Positions 24,448 through 37,689 of a stretch of DNA of 64,000 bases are shown here, piece by piece. Made by a program: the position numbers and the translations under genes. The notes under the pieces are model-generated. The model worked only from the letters and a program-made list of their open reading frames with translations, was not told the DNA's origin and made no database searches. Positions within the stretch are counted from its first letter, which is position 1; each line of letters starts with the position of its first letter. Source of the DNA: Sambucus nigra (lineage: Eukaryota > Streptophyta > Magnoliopsida > Dipsacales > Adoxaceae); assembly GCA_949130495.1 (NCBI GenBank), contig OX422218.1, positions 43,098,651 through 43,162,650 of the forward strand, written 5' to 3'.

Positions 24448-27400
24448 TGTAACACCCCGCCTAATTAAATACCGAGTGGCCAGTCCCATACCAAATTAAA
24501 ACAGAATATACAGTTGGCTCATTCTTAGCATCACTGTCGAAAACATTTACAACTCACCCAATACTCAATTAAGCTGGTGCTAAAAACTTTCCAAATTTTA
24601 ATTTACCAAAATCCATTTTTAGTTTAAGAATAACATCACACATTTTATTCTACAACACAGATAACACAATAAATATCTCAAAAGAATTTCAATGAAACTA
24701 GAATAAACATTCCCAAATAATATAGATCCTTTACAATAACCCCAACAATGTTAAATGTATTAAAAAGACACAAATACAATAGTACCTAACTCCGACAGAA
24801 AATGATAACTGAAATCCTTTGGGCGACATGCCCTATGTAAGAATACCGTGAATCAAAAGATGACAAGCGTCTAAGCAAAACCCCCATAACTCCATAGCTC
24901 GTCAAAATCAACTATGGTTGGCGTCCCTCTTGCTGGACGCCTGATATAGAGATACAATAGAAGAGAAAATATGCAAGGAAACGGGTCAGAGCCCGAATGT
25001 GTAGATTATTTTTAAAACAGCAAGTATTTAACAAGTGCAATAAAGAATTTATTATGTACATGTTAGATCCAACTCTCACTTTCAATTCTCATCTCTCAAC
25101 TAGAGTGCACACTTAACGTTTCCTATTAACCTCCTAGTTAATGGTTCCTCCTTTCTACTCTCCATATTATAATTCCATTCCCATATAATAATCCCCGTAT
25201 GTCCCATACCATACGTCACCTTATTATTCATTTACATTTCTCCATTATATGATTAGTTTCTCATTAACATGAATCATTACTCATAAATATGAATTAAGAT
25301 TTTCAATTCTATAAGCATAATCATTCATTATCTTAACTCCATTATCTTTCTCTATTCACCGTTATCTACAATTATCACCGTAGATAGATTTAACCACAAT
25401 ATATCCATTTAATCATTTAATCCATAATATATATATTCATATATAATACGGAACCCCGAGTCACAGCTGTGGTGCAATGCATTACTCTGTTATCATGTCC
25501 CATCATCGCAGGCCACCGAATAGGGGACTACAGGTTCGATAAGATTCCACAAACCACAAACAACAACAAACAAATTGGAGGCAAACATAGTTCTCGTATC
25601 CATGGGTCACGCACATACCTACGTACCCACAGTCAGCGGACTTATCAACTACCCGATAAGTCTTTCATAGACCTATGTTCTCGAGCGACAAATCAAAGAT
25701 CCCATGGATTCTTCAGGATATGACTGCCCTCACGCGTCATCCTCCCACCGATAGCAAGTAAGCTAGGTATGTCATACACATAAATCAACAATCAATCAAA
25801 TAGGTATTATCATACCTATAATATAATATCGATAAGGTAATTATCACTACCCTAAGATATTTCCCATACGTAGCATTATATCCCTTTTAAATCCCACGTA
25901 TTAACATATTATATCTTCACTTCATAATTTAATTATCCTCGCATCATATAACATCTCTCCACTCCCGACGTCGTTAAGGTTCATGCGCGGAGCGTCTCGC
26001 AAAGCGAAATCCAAACAAGGAACCCCTCCAATACACTACTACTAAACTTTGTCGATCGAGGAGGTCCGAAAACTTTAACTATGCAATCGGGATAACCTCA
26101 TACCCTCTTTCAATCAAATGTGTTCTAAGCTCCCATCTCATAAGATTCAAATAGGATTTTTCTCATCTTAAATTCAGTAAGAAGTCACTAATATCCTACT
26201 GGTCCATAACATTATTTCTCCCGAACTACTACGAGTTTAGTTCTCCTTTTAATTAAGGTTAAAACCGATAGTTTCAAATCTCTTATAAACACATATTCTT
26301 TCACTTAGGATTAAACCCTCTTATAAACTTAAGGATACCCAGGTATTATATTCAATCACACCTACTGGTACTATCTTAAATCCTCATACATCCCCATTTG
26401 GAAATTTAACAACTGAATCTAGCAACCGAAATTCCATTCAATATAATTTTCATCATTTAAATCACTCGAATCCAAATCATATTAATTCAAGTCTTATCAA
26501 GGGTTTACTGATATTTCTAGGTCCCAAAATATCAAAATAATAATCACCAAAGAGCCACAAAAGGTTTGGGATAAGAATCAACATTTAAAAAGAAACAACT
26601 TTACATAATCTGGGGAGGTCGATCGATCGAAGGTAGGGGTCGATCGATCGATCACTCAGGTCCAAGCCTGGTTTTTCTGCATTTCAGCAACTACGGGTTT
26701 CACCATTTTTACTCATTCAAACATTCATATTAACCTCCAAAATGAGTTATAATTATTACTACATGATATGCCAACATATATGAACGATTTCCAGTTCTCT
26801 AAACATCCCAGAATCATTAAGGGATTGGATTAAAAAGCATGTTTATCTCCTTATTTCCAGAAATTTATTAACATATCATCTTCAAGAACACATCAATGGT
26901 TCTCATAGTTTCTTCAACATATTCATGACTATTTCGTGGATTATATCCATCCTAAAACATTAGTTAAATTCCTATATCATTTCAGTTTCCAGAAATCCAT
27001 TTAATACTCCATTATTTCTTCCAAACATGAATAATCTTCTCTTTTCATAGTATTCTAACATGGACAATATACAAACTTAAATTTCCATTATCAAACACTT
27101 GCCTTTCTTATAGGTCTGATCCTTTGGTGTAGTATATCTCAGTTGGTTGTCCCTTCTCCGGTCAAACTCCGGTGGTGGTGAACCTTGGTTCTTGTTCTTC
27201 TCCTTCCCAAGTGGCTTTTCCCTTCCCAAGCACTCTTACACTCTCTGTAGGAAGATGGCTGCTCTTATTTGTGAATAAGAGATGAATAACCCCCATACAC
27301 TTAATCTACCAATACTTATAATAGTGCCAAATCCGTAATCACTATTCATCCCCCTAGAAAAATGACCAAAATGCCCTTTCGGGTTGTCTATTCATTCCCA

Positions 27401-27778
27401 AATGACCCCAGACTCAAAATTAACATCCAAATAGACTTTTCAGACTATTTCGAACCTTCTGGACGCAACGACGCAGTCGAAATGACTATTAGATCGATAG
27501 AAAATAAATTTCCTTTTTAATTTAATAAACTAGCCCCGACACGTCCCATACCGCGTCTGACTAAAAATATAAATTACCGAATTTATATCATACAGTCATA
27601 TCAATGACATCACATTCATATATTACCTAAATATCTTTAAGTAATATTCAGAATCATCCAATTTAATATCCACCGTCCGGATAAACCCGAATGAATTAAT
27701 TAATAATAAAATCTAAATAATCCATTAATTTAAAATATAACCCATTTTAAAAGTCATTTAAAATTATGGGGTATTACA
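24448..27778 (-). mobile_element. 3' LTR of A2 element
   Basis: 3331 bp, TGTAACACCCCG to GGGGTATTACA, then the polypurine-tract complement TACTTCCCCCCTT at 27779. Landmarks: end motif 24526-24543, 22-nt hairpin 24920-24941 (perfect stem GGCGTCC/GGACGCC), GCTCTGA hairpin 24982-24995, conserved box 25980-26040, palindrome block 26618-26654 and donor-like AGGCAAGT 27097-27104 (reverse complement). Confidence 0.93.
26618..26654. repeat. Palindrome block, CGATCGATCG type
   Basis: Two runs of TCGATCGATCGA separated by AGGTAGGGG. The same block is at 32620-32656 in the partner LTR. Confidence 0.92.
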
Positions 27779-28433
27779 TACTTCCCCCCTTATAATAGAA
27801 TTTCGTCCCGAAATTCAGGAATATAAGTCATACCGGTAAGGTCAACTCCAAGTATAAATCTCACATCGCAACAAATCCAAGATGTACCGCCCATACAGTA
27901 CATTAACAAATTCCCTATCGATGTTTATACGCCAAGCCTGACCATATTGTTTCAACTGAATCAAATTTAGACTTCACATAATCTTCCCTATACCGTCCTC
28001 GTGACAAACTTTACAGTCATATCAATGACATCACATTCATATATTACCTAAATATATTTAAGTAATATTCAGAATCATCCATTTTAATATCCATCGTCCG
28101 GATAAAGCCGAATGAATTAATTAATAATAAAATCTAATTAATCCATTAATTTAAAATATAACCCATTTTAAAAGTCATTTAAAATTACGGGGTATTACAT
28201 ACTTCCCCCCTTATAATAGAATTTCGTCCCGAAATTTAGGAATATAAGTCATACCGGTAAGGTCAACTCCGAGTATAAATCTCACATCGCATCAAATCCA
28301 AGATGTACCGCCCATACAGTACATTAACAAAGTCCCTATCGATGTTTATACGCCAAGCCTCACCATATAGTTTCAACTGAATCAAATTTAGACTTCACCT
28401 AATCTTCCCTATACCGTCCTCATGACAAACTTT
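27592..28433. repeat. 421-bp tandem duplication across LTR/interior junction
   Basis: ACAGTCATATCAATGACATC occurs at 27592 and again at 28013. Each unit carries the last ~187 bp of LTR (in plus coordinates), the polypurine tract, the pre-tract hairpin and about 230 bp of interior. Two copies of the LTR/tract boundary therefore exist (27778/27779 and 28199/28200). Confidence 0.92.
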
Positions 28434-28939
28434 AGGAAAAAGATCCTCAAATAGTGAACAAATAAATCCTGAAGTCTCAACTTACTTACCTTTTTCACAA
28501 GTATGAAAAATACTACAATCAAATTATCCAGGGCGCCCATACACCCTCTCGTACCGCTTTCAATATTAAAAGTTTCACAAAGGTTATAAACTCGTTTCCC
28601 AAAGACCTAACTTATTTCGACTCCCAACTGTTATCAGTTTCATGCGTGGGGTGTCTCGCAAGCGAAATCCAAACAAAGAACCACCCCGATACACTACTTC
28701 CTAAAGTAGTCGGTCATCGAAACTCCTAAGGTCCTTAGTCAATAATATATATAAAAAATTTGGTTTAAAAAATATCAGGTTTATCGATTTTAAAACAAAA
28801 ATTTGGTTTTTTTTTATCGATTTCAAATAGGGTCTACGCATCTACTCTTTTATAGAAGACAAGATGCAGACATATGCTCTCATATACCATAAGTGAATGC
28901 ACGCCGATAGTCGAATCACAGTCGGACATGCTCAAGGTA
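28434..28939 (-). mobile_element. A2 interior without coding capacity
   Basis: Non-coding remnant between the duplicated junction and the protease remnant. It contains one copy of the conserved box (28640-28695). A deletion somewhere here removed RT to chromodomain. Confidence 0.65.
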
Positions 28940-30316
28940 AGTTATCCCATGATACAAATCAAACCCACGTGATAACATGCAATATAAAGGTGTCCCACAC
29001 CCCTTAGTGAGTCTACATAAATAACAGTGCTATAGGCTAAGTTTAGAAACCCTTTTGCCCACACAACATTCATCGTAACAAAATCAATATACGATTCATA
29101 ATCCTTAGATAGAAAACATACTCTCATTCGCGGGTGTTGGTTGTTGATTCACTGCCTGATGGACGTTATATACACACCCGTACTGACCCTGCTGCGCGGG
29201 TGCTGCTGGAATGGGCGGTAGTGCTAGCACCGGCGCTGGAGCTGGGAGAGCAGCTGGTGGAAGCACTGGTACCTATGGCTCCTATCGAGCATGTAGTTGC
29301 TGAGGGAATTTGTCTCTCTCAGGACAATCTTGACGTTTATGGCCATACTTGCCACACACGAAATATTTTCCCGCAAACTTTCCACCACCTTGCCCCTGTT
29401 GACCCCGAACCTGCTGGCCATTACCTCCCTTCCCTTGGCCTTGATGAGCCTATCTCTGGCCCTGATGGCCCTGTTGTCCTTGTCCAACACCTCTATCCTC
29501 AAATCGAGAATCTCCAGATCGTAAACGCTTAGCATAGTCCCCTGTCTGGGAACCCTGCTCACTCTGACGCTGATGACTCTGCACTGGCTGAGTCCCACTA
29601 GAACTGCCCCCACTAGTCTTGCCTTGCAGGCCTGACCCAAACCCTCGCTTGACACCCTGATTATGGAAGCGGTTATCTTGACAGTGGAGCATTGCAGCAT
29701 TAAGAACATCTACATACGTACGTAGTGAAAGATTCCCCAATAAATGTTAGCGAATTTTATAGTTCAACCCATCAGTGAACATTAGGACTCTCCTCTCCTC
29801 GGTAGGTACTTCAGCTGGTACCAAATTAGTTAATCTCGTAAACTCTTCCTCATATTCCGCCACACTCTTCTCTCCCTATTTCAAATCAAGTGGCTTCCAC
29901 CTCATCTCTGTCTGGATGGCAGAAGGAAAATACTTCCCATCAAACCGTATCCAAAAGTCTTGGATAGTCATTGTGTCCCTCTCCTCCATAGTGGTCGTAG
30001 CTTCCCACTATTGCAAAGCTGCCCCTACTAGCTTGAATGTGGCTAGTATTTGACGTTGAACCTCAGTGCATTCAATCATTCTCAAGTGCCGTTGGATATC
30101 TTTCTTCCACTGGCTAGCAGTCACAACATCTGATCCTCCCTGAAACTCAGGTGGGTGCGCTTTCTGAAAGGCATCCCTCGCTCGTTCCCATGCAGTAGGA
30201 AACACTTGCCCTTGCGCGGGTGGCACAACCGGTGCCGGTGCAGGAGCCTGCTGAATAGTAGCTACAACAGCATTGACTGCCTGAGCGACAATTGCAGCAA
30301 CTTCAACCGCAGTCAT
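28940..30316 (-). pseudogene. gag-protease pseudogene of A2 element
   Basis: Gag forms the capsid-like particle of the retrotransposon. The frame opens at 30316 with a sequence equivalent to residues 26 on of the family A gag; the basic N-terminus is missing. The capsid region follows (an AIVAQAVNA segment, then a DAFQKAHPPEF segment, then an RHLRM segment) with stops near 30008 and others in the middle, and a further open part at 29450-29740. A zinc knuckle near 29326-29370 keeps its second Cys, His and last Cys, but the first Cys codon reads Tyr. Beyond about 29134 the protease is barely recognisable and its DTGA motif is lost. The pseudogene is non-functional by sequence. Confidence 0.88.
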
Positions 30317-30449
30317 CGTACCTTTGTAGGCATAAATAGAAAAGCAATAATCCTACTCATAGGGCTCTACATCAAAGAACGCTAAGCTGAAGACACAATA
30401 AGCCGTACAGATCCTAAAGGACACTAGAACCTGATGCTCTGATACCACC
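30317..30449 (-). promoter_or_regulatory. Leader and primer-binding site of A2 element
   Basis: The complement of TGGTATCAGAGC is at 30436-30447, 2 nt inside the LTR end at 30450. The leader resembles that at 48118-48299, but the CAG before gag, present in family A, is not seen here. Confidence 0.88.
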
Positions 30450-33400
30450 TGTAACACCACGCCTAATTAAATACCGGGTGGCCAGCCCCATACCAAATTA
30501 AAACAAAATATACAGTTGGCTCATTCTTAGCATCACTGTCGAAAACATTTACAACTCACCCAATAATCAATTAAGCTGGTGTTAAAAACTTTCCAAATTT
30601 TAATTTAACAAAATCCATTTTTAGTTTAAGAATAACATCACACATTTTATTCTACAACACAGATAACACAATAAATATCTCAAAAGAATTTAAATGCAAC
30701 TGGAATAAACACTCCCAAATAATATAGATCCTTTACAATAATCACAACAATGTTAAATGTATTAAAAAGACACAAATACAATAGTATCTAACTCCGACAG
30801 AAAATGATAACTAAAATCCTTTGGGCGACATTCCCTATGTAAGAATACTGTGAATCAAAAGATGACAAGCGTCTAAGAAAAACCTCCATAGCTCCATAGC
30901 TCGTCAAAATCAACTATGGTTGGCATCCCTGTTGCTGGACACCTGATATAGAGATACAATAGAAGAGAAAATATGCAAGGAAACGGGTCAGAGCCCGAAT
31001 GTGTAGATTATTTTTAAAACAGCAAGTATTTAACAAGTGCAATAAAGCATTTATTATGTACATGTTAGATCCAACTCTCACTTGCAATTCTCACCTCTCA
31101 ACTAGAGTGCACACTTAACGTTTCCTATTAACCTCCTAGTTAATGGTTCCTCCTTTCTATTCTCCATATTATAATTCCATTCCCATATAATAATCCCCGT
31201 ATGTCCCAAACCATACGTCACCTTATTATTCATTTACATTTCTCCATTATATGATTATTTTCTCATTAACATGAATCATTACTCATAAATATGAATTAAG
31301 CTTTTCAATTCTATAAGCATAATCATTCATTATCTTAATTCCATTATCTTTCTCTATTCACCGTTATCTACAATTATCACCGTAGATAGATTTAACCACA
31401 ATATATCCATTTAATCATTTAATCCATTATATATATATTCATATATAATACGGCACCCCAAGTCACAGCTGTGGTGCAATGCATTACCCTGCTATCATGT
31501 CCCATCATCGCAGGTCGCCGAATAGGGGACTACAGGTTCGGTAAGATTCCACGAACCACAAACAACAACAAACAAATTGGAGGCAAACATAGTTTTCGTA
31601 TCCATGGGTCACGCACATACCTACGTACCCACAGTCATCGGACTTATCAACTACCCTATAAGTCTTTCATAGACCTATGTTCTCGAGCGACAAATCAAAG
31701 AACCCATGGATTCATCAGGATATGACTGTCCTCACGCGTAAACCTCCCACCGATAGCAAGTAAGCTAGGTATGTCATACACATAAATCAACAATCAATCA
31801 TATAGGTATTATCATACCTATAATATAATATCAATAAGGTAATTATCACTACCCTAAGATATTTCCCATACGTAGCATTATATCCCTTTTAAATCCCACG
31901 TATTAACATATTATATCTTTACTTCATAATTTAATTATCCTCGCATCCTATAACATCTCTCCACTCCCGACGTCGTTAAGGTTCATGCGCGGAGCGTCTC
32001 GCAAAGCGAAATCCAAACAAGGAACCCCTCCAATACACTACTACTTAACTTTGTCGATCGAGGAGGTCCGAAAACTTTAACTATGCAATCGGGATAACCT
32101 CATACCCTCTTTCAATCAAATGTGTTCTAAGCTCCCATCTCACAAGATTCAAATAGGATTTTCCTCATCTTATATTCAGTAAGAAGTCACTAATATCCTA
32201 CTGGTCCATAACATTATTTCTCCCGAACTACTACGAGTTTAGTTCTCCTTTTAATTAAGGTTAAAACCGATAGTTTCAAATCTCTTATAGACACATATTG
32301 TTTCACTTAGGATTAAACCCTCTTGTAAACTTAAGGATACCCAGGTATTATATTCAATCACCCCTACTGGTCCTATCTTAACTCCTCATACATTCCCATT
32401 TGGAAATTTAATAAATGAATCTAGCAACCGAAATTCCATTCAATATAATTTTCATCATTTAAATCACTCGAATCCAAATCAAATTAATTCAAGTCTTATC
32501 AAGGGTTTACTGATATTTATAGGTCCCAAAATATCCAAATAATAATCACCAAAGAGCCACAAAAGGTTTGGGATAAGAATCAACATTTAAAAAGAAACAA
32601 CTTTACATAATCTGGGGAGGTCGATCGATCGAAGGTAGGGGTCGATCGATCGATCACTCAGGTCCAAGCCTGGTTTTTCTGCACTTCAGCAACTACGGGT
32701 TTCACCATTTTTACTCATTCAAACATTCATATTAACCTCCAAAATGAGTTATAATTATTACTCTATGATATGCCAACATATATGAACGATTTCCAGTTCT
32801 CTAAACATCCTAGAATCATCAAGGGATTGGATTAAAAAGCATGTTTATATCCTTATTTCCAGAAATTTATTAACATATCATCTTCAAGAACACATCAATG
32901 CTTCTCATAGTTTCTTCAACATATTCATGACTATTTCGTGGATTATATCCATCCTAAACCATTAGTTAAATTCCTATATCATTTCAGTTTCCAGAAATCC
33001 ATTTAATACTCCATTATTTCTTCCAAACATGAATAATCTTCTCATTTCATACTATTCTAACATGGACAATATACAAACTTAAATTTCCATTATCAAACAC
33101 TTGCCTTTCTTGTAGGTCTGATCCTTTGGTGTAGTATATCTCAGTTGGTTGTCCCTTCTCTGGTCAAACTCCGGTGGTGGTTGGTGGTGGTGAAAGTTGG
33201 TTCTTGTTCTTCTCCTTCCCAAGTGGCTTTTCCCTTCCCAAGAACTCTTACACTCTCTCTAGGAAGATGGCTGCTCTTATTTGTGAAGAAGAGATGAATA
33301 ACCCCCATACACTTAATCTACCAATACTTATAATAGTGCCAAATCCGTAATCACTATTCACCCCCCCTAGAAAAATGACCAAAATTCCCTTTCGGGTTGT

Positions 33401-33791
33401 CTATTCATTCCCAAATGACCCGAGACTCAAAATTAGCATCCAAATAGACTTTTCTGACTATTTCGAACCTTCCGGATGCAAAAACGCAATCGAAATGACT
33501 ATTAGATCGATAGAAAATAAATTTCATTTTTAATTTAATAAACTAGTCCCGACACGTCCCATACCGCGTCTGACTAAAAATATAAATTACCGAATTTATA
33601 TCATACAGTCATATCAATGACATCACATTCATATATTACCTAAATATCTTTAAGTAATATTCAGAATCATCCATTTTAATATCCACCATCCCGATAAACC
33701 CGAATGAATTAATTAATAATAAAATCTAATCAATCCATTAATTTAAAATATAACCCATTTTAAAAACCATTTAAAATTACGGGGTATTACA
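30450..33791 (-). mobile_element. 5' LTR of A2 element
   Basis: 3342 bp, near-identical along its length to 24448-27778. Landmarks: end motif 30528-30545, 22-nt hairpin 30922-30943 (stem with two G-U pairs), GCTCTGA hairpin 30984-30997, conserved box 31981-32043, palindrome block 32620-32656 and donor-like AGGCAAGT 33099-33106 (reverse complement). One local difference is an extra GGTGGTTGGTGG repeat near 33173. Confidence 0.93.
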
Positions 33792-33796
33792 TATCA

Positions 33797-35920
33797 TTGG
33801 AGATATCCAATAAATCCTTAGATGGGATTGAGGTATATATTGATTATTAAATTAAGAAATATTTGGGTTTAGTATCATGCTTATATGATTGAATGATTAT
33901 GATTCCTGGAGGGAATCTTTGGGATTATTGGTCATCGCTAGATGCTATAGTCCACTATGGCCGCTTATATATATATTCTAGGAAGAATATATAGGATACG
34001 TATATACTGTGTGATTTAGGTATATATATATGTTATGATGGAAATGATTTTGAAAATATAAAAATGAATATTTTCAAAATGGAAAGAGAACTGTTTTTCA
34101 TAATTAATAAAATATGGATTACACACCTCTCTAAATCGCTATCATAAGGGAAGTTGCGTTCGTATGGTGAAACCCCCTGGCTAATGAATGCTGGGTGGAT
34201 ATAGTCCTATAGGCCATGTGAGCATTTGTTGATATATATTTTTCTGCGCTGGTTAGGAGATTCCGGGTGTGGTCTTGACTATCCCGCAGGCACATGGCCG
34301 CTTCCCGACGTCTTGCGATGTAGGATCCCAGGTTGTCTTATGATAGGCCCTGGAAGATGATAGCCATTTAGGGGCGCGCACAGTGGAGAAATCTGGACGG
34401 GCGGTCTTAGAACGCGTTATATTAAAGCAATTCATGATAATGGATTGCCTTTAATTACATTTCCTGGATATAGGAAGGGAAATGGGATAAAGGTTTGGCT
34501 TCGGTAACACTTCCCGGATGGAAGAAGGGATGTGGAAGCATATGATATGATCAAAGCATTTTTATGATAATGAAAATGGCTTTGAATACATTTCCTGAGT
34601 ATAAAAAGGGAAATGGGATGATTTAAAAAGGTAAATCATTTTTATGATAATAAAACTGGCGTTAAAAAGAGATATGATTTGTTAAAGCAATTCATGATAA
34701 TGAATTGGCTTTTAAATACATTTCCTGGATATGAGAAGGGAAATGGAAGGTTTTGAGATAAAAATGATAAGTATTGATAAATACTTTGTATATGGATTCT
34801 CATTCCGGGAGATAGATCCGGATGGTTATGGTAAAATATGTATATGTATATATGGATGAACCGAGTACCGAGGGTCTAATGGATCCCGGCGATCGACCTT
34901 GCCGCATAGTAATGTATCATGTGGGTTCCTTGTTTGGATTTCGCTTTGCGAGACACCCCAGACACGAATATGTCAATGTGTTGAGACTGGGGAGAAGTTT
35001 AATCCTTAGTGCTCTAAATATTATAAATGTTTATGGTATATATATATATATTTATATATATCTTTCTGTACTGAGGGACTGGCGGATCTCAACGATCGAC
35101 CTTGCCGCATAGTAGTGTATCAGGGGGGTTCCTCATTTGTATTTCGCTTCGCGAGACACCCCACGCACGAAGATGGCATAGCGTCGAGATTAGAGTGAAG
35201 TTTATCCCTTAGTACATCTGTTGGACTATCTAGGGTAGATAGTGGTTGGGTGATAGACTAGTTTAGCAGGGTAGCTTGACTAGGATGTTTAGAGGGATGC
35301 GCTAGGAGTGCACTGTTAGAGGAGAGGTGAGGGGTATCTCATGAGAGTGTGATACCAATTTAAATTTGAGATAAAAACCTTTTTCAAAATAATAAGGCAT
35401 TTATGCACTTGCTAAATATTTTCAAAACTCGGGCTCTGACCCGTTTATGTACTCTCCTTTCTTTCTATATAATATATATACATAGGTGTCCAGACACAGG
35501 GACGCCTAGATGGCACTTCCTTCGAGTCCGACGTCAGCTGCAGCAGCTGTGGATGCGTGCAGGTTTTTGATAGCCGCTTCCATCATTGTACTCTAGATAG
35601 GAGGTATTGTATAAAGATTCGGGACAATGGTCCAATTGCATTTAGTTATTCTTTCAGTACAGCATTCGATATGGTTGTATATTTTGACCGAGTGTTCGGT
35701 TACTTTATTTCATTTCAGTTTCATTTCCACAAAACTGTGTGGATGTTTTATTTATTGTTGTTAAAAAGAGTAGTAAAGTTAAAATTTTGACACCGGCCTA
35801 ATTGGTTATTAGTAATTAAATGGATTTTCGACAGTGATGCTAAGAATGATCCATATGAGACTCCTGTTATAATTTAATATTGGAGTGATCGCCCGGTATC
35901 TTATTAGGCGGGGTGTCACA
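33797..35920 (+). mobile_element. Plus-strand B-type LTR, second part
   Basis: Continues the LTR interrupted at 24376; the joined text matches the solo LTR around 5560. It ends in GGGTGTCACA at 35920. It has two conserved boxes (34915-34975, 35110-35172, minus sense), GCTCTGA hairpin 35430-35443, 22-nt hairpin 35485-35506 (stem fully paired with one G-U) and end motif 35825-35842. No primer site follows, so it is a solo or truncated LTR. Confidence 0.9.
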
Positions 35921-36766
35921 ACCTCTTACTAGAATTTCTTAACTCTAGGCCCCATCTGGGCACCCTAACCTTGTCCTTTATTCCTACCGGGAAAGGACTA
36001 ATCGTGTGGCTCCGCACTCCACAATACCATTTTTATCACTGGCCTTCCTGACCATGATAAGGTCGTCAACACCATCAGACTCTATAACTTTACTCCTCAC
36101 AATCACCTTATTAATCATCTTAACCTCTTCGCTAAAAAGGAAAGTACACTACCAGTTTCAACAATCTCCCCATGTGGATGTCCATTCGGGGGCACCTGAA
36201 TACACCCACATTCTCCCTACAAGTGAGAATCTTCTTAAATTCTCACATCTGGGCATTTCCATACCCTGCTCTAAGCCAAAGCTCCCAAGCCTTCTAACTT
36301 CACTAGGTAGTGCCACGCTCATTTTGCACGACCCTAACTCTAATATATGGTCGTTATCAAAGACCCTTTTCGAACCCTTATCTCCACGGGGGTAGTTCAA
36401 CTTGAGTACCACTTTTTATTACAGCAGTACTTGGATGCTCATAACTACTATACTTTAGTAGTTGTTGTAACAATCCTTAGTATTTTCCACAAGGAGAGTG
36501 GCATCTACTAAGGTCCTCGTCGCCAACTTCTACCAGCTGCTCCAGCTAAGCCTCACCTCCTGCTGCCCTCCGAGCTCCCCACTCGATTCTCAACGAGCGC
36601 GTAAAAGATTTCTATAATCTTCTAATATGGCAGGAAAACGAAATCTCACAAGAGAAATCAACAATCCTAATCCTGGGGCACTATAACAAATCGAGAGCAA
36701 CGCTGAAAGCGTAGTACGTCCGCACAGATTCCTAAGGACACTAGAACCTGATGCTCTGATACCATA
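35921..36766 (-). mobile_element. Interior of family B element, 5' leader with primer site
   Basis: The complement of TGGTATCAGAGC lies at 36753-36764, 2 nt from the LTR at 36767. The following leader (minus sense) starts like the other families (CATCAGGTTCTAGTGTCC) and then diverges. Two open frames of 70-130 codons (near 36006-36412, overlapping on opposite strands) show no gag motifs. Confidence 0.75.
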
Positions 36767-37646
36767 TGTAACAACCCGCCTAATGGGATACCGGGCGATC
36801 ACTCCTATATCAAATTATAACAGGAGTTACATATGGATCATTCTTAGCATCACTGTCGAAAATCCATTTAGTTACTAATATCCTATTCGGCGAGCGTTAA
36901 AAACTTTTACTTAACTACTCTTTTTAACGATTAAAATAAAACATCCACAATTTAATGCGTAAATGAACTAAAAAGGAAAATGAAATGAACATAAATAACT
37001 GAACACTCGGTTCAAATTATACAACCATATCGAATATCATGTGAAGAATAAATAAAAACAGTTGGACCATTGGCCCGAATGTTTGTACAATACCTCCTAT
37101 CTAGAGTACAAGAAAAGAAGCGTCTACCGAGAACCCGCAAGCATCCACAGCTGCTGCAGCAGACGTTCGACTCGAAAGAATTTCCATCCAGGCATCCCTG
37201 TGTCTGGACACCTATATAATATATATATATATACAACAAGAGAGGAAAAGTAGATATGCGGGTCAGAGCCCGAATTTTGAAAATATTTTGCAAGTGCATA
37301 AATGCTTTATTTTTAGAAAAATAGTTTTATCTCATATTTAAATAGGTATCGTACTCCCATGAGATACCCCTCACCTTTCCTCTAGTAGTGCACACCTAAC
37401 GCATCCTAACAACATACCCTAGTCAAGATATCCCTGCCTAACTAGTCTAATTTACCCATGTACTATCTACCCTAGATAGTCCAAGTGCTAAGGGCCAAAC
37501 TTTCCTCCATTCTCCACACTGCACTAAGTTCGTGCGTGGGGTGTCTCGCAAAGCGAAATCCAAACAAGGAACCCCCCGATACACTACTACTTGGTTGGGT
37601 TAATGGTAGAGATCCATTGGGCCCGTAGCACGCACAAATGTATAAT

Positions 37647-37689
<43 letters not shown>

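Larger units (their letters stand above)
24377..33791 (-). mobile_element. Family A2 chromovirus-like element (internally deleted)
   Basis: A minus-strand element with 5' LTR 30450-33791 and 3' LTR 24448-27778, inserted in the plus-strand B-type LTR with a perfect duplication tatca at 24372-24376 and 33792-33796. The primer site (30436-30447), gag and a decayed protease are present. RT, RNase H, integrase and chromodomain are absent. There are two tandem duplications: 71 bp at the outer end of the 3' LTR and 421 bp across the LTR/polypurine-tract junction. LTRs and gag are related to the element at 45196. Confidence 0.92.

Noticed and set aside
29134..29532. 132-codon plus-strand frame opposite the A2 gag
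   Set aside because: The minus strand carries recognisable gag with a zinc knuckle; the plus frame has no family features.
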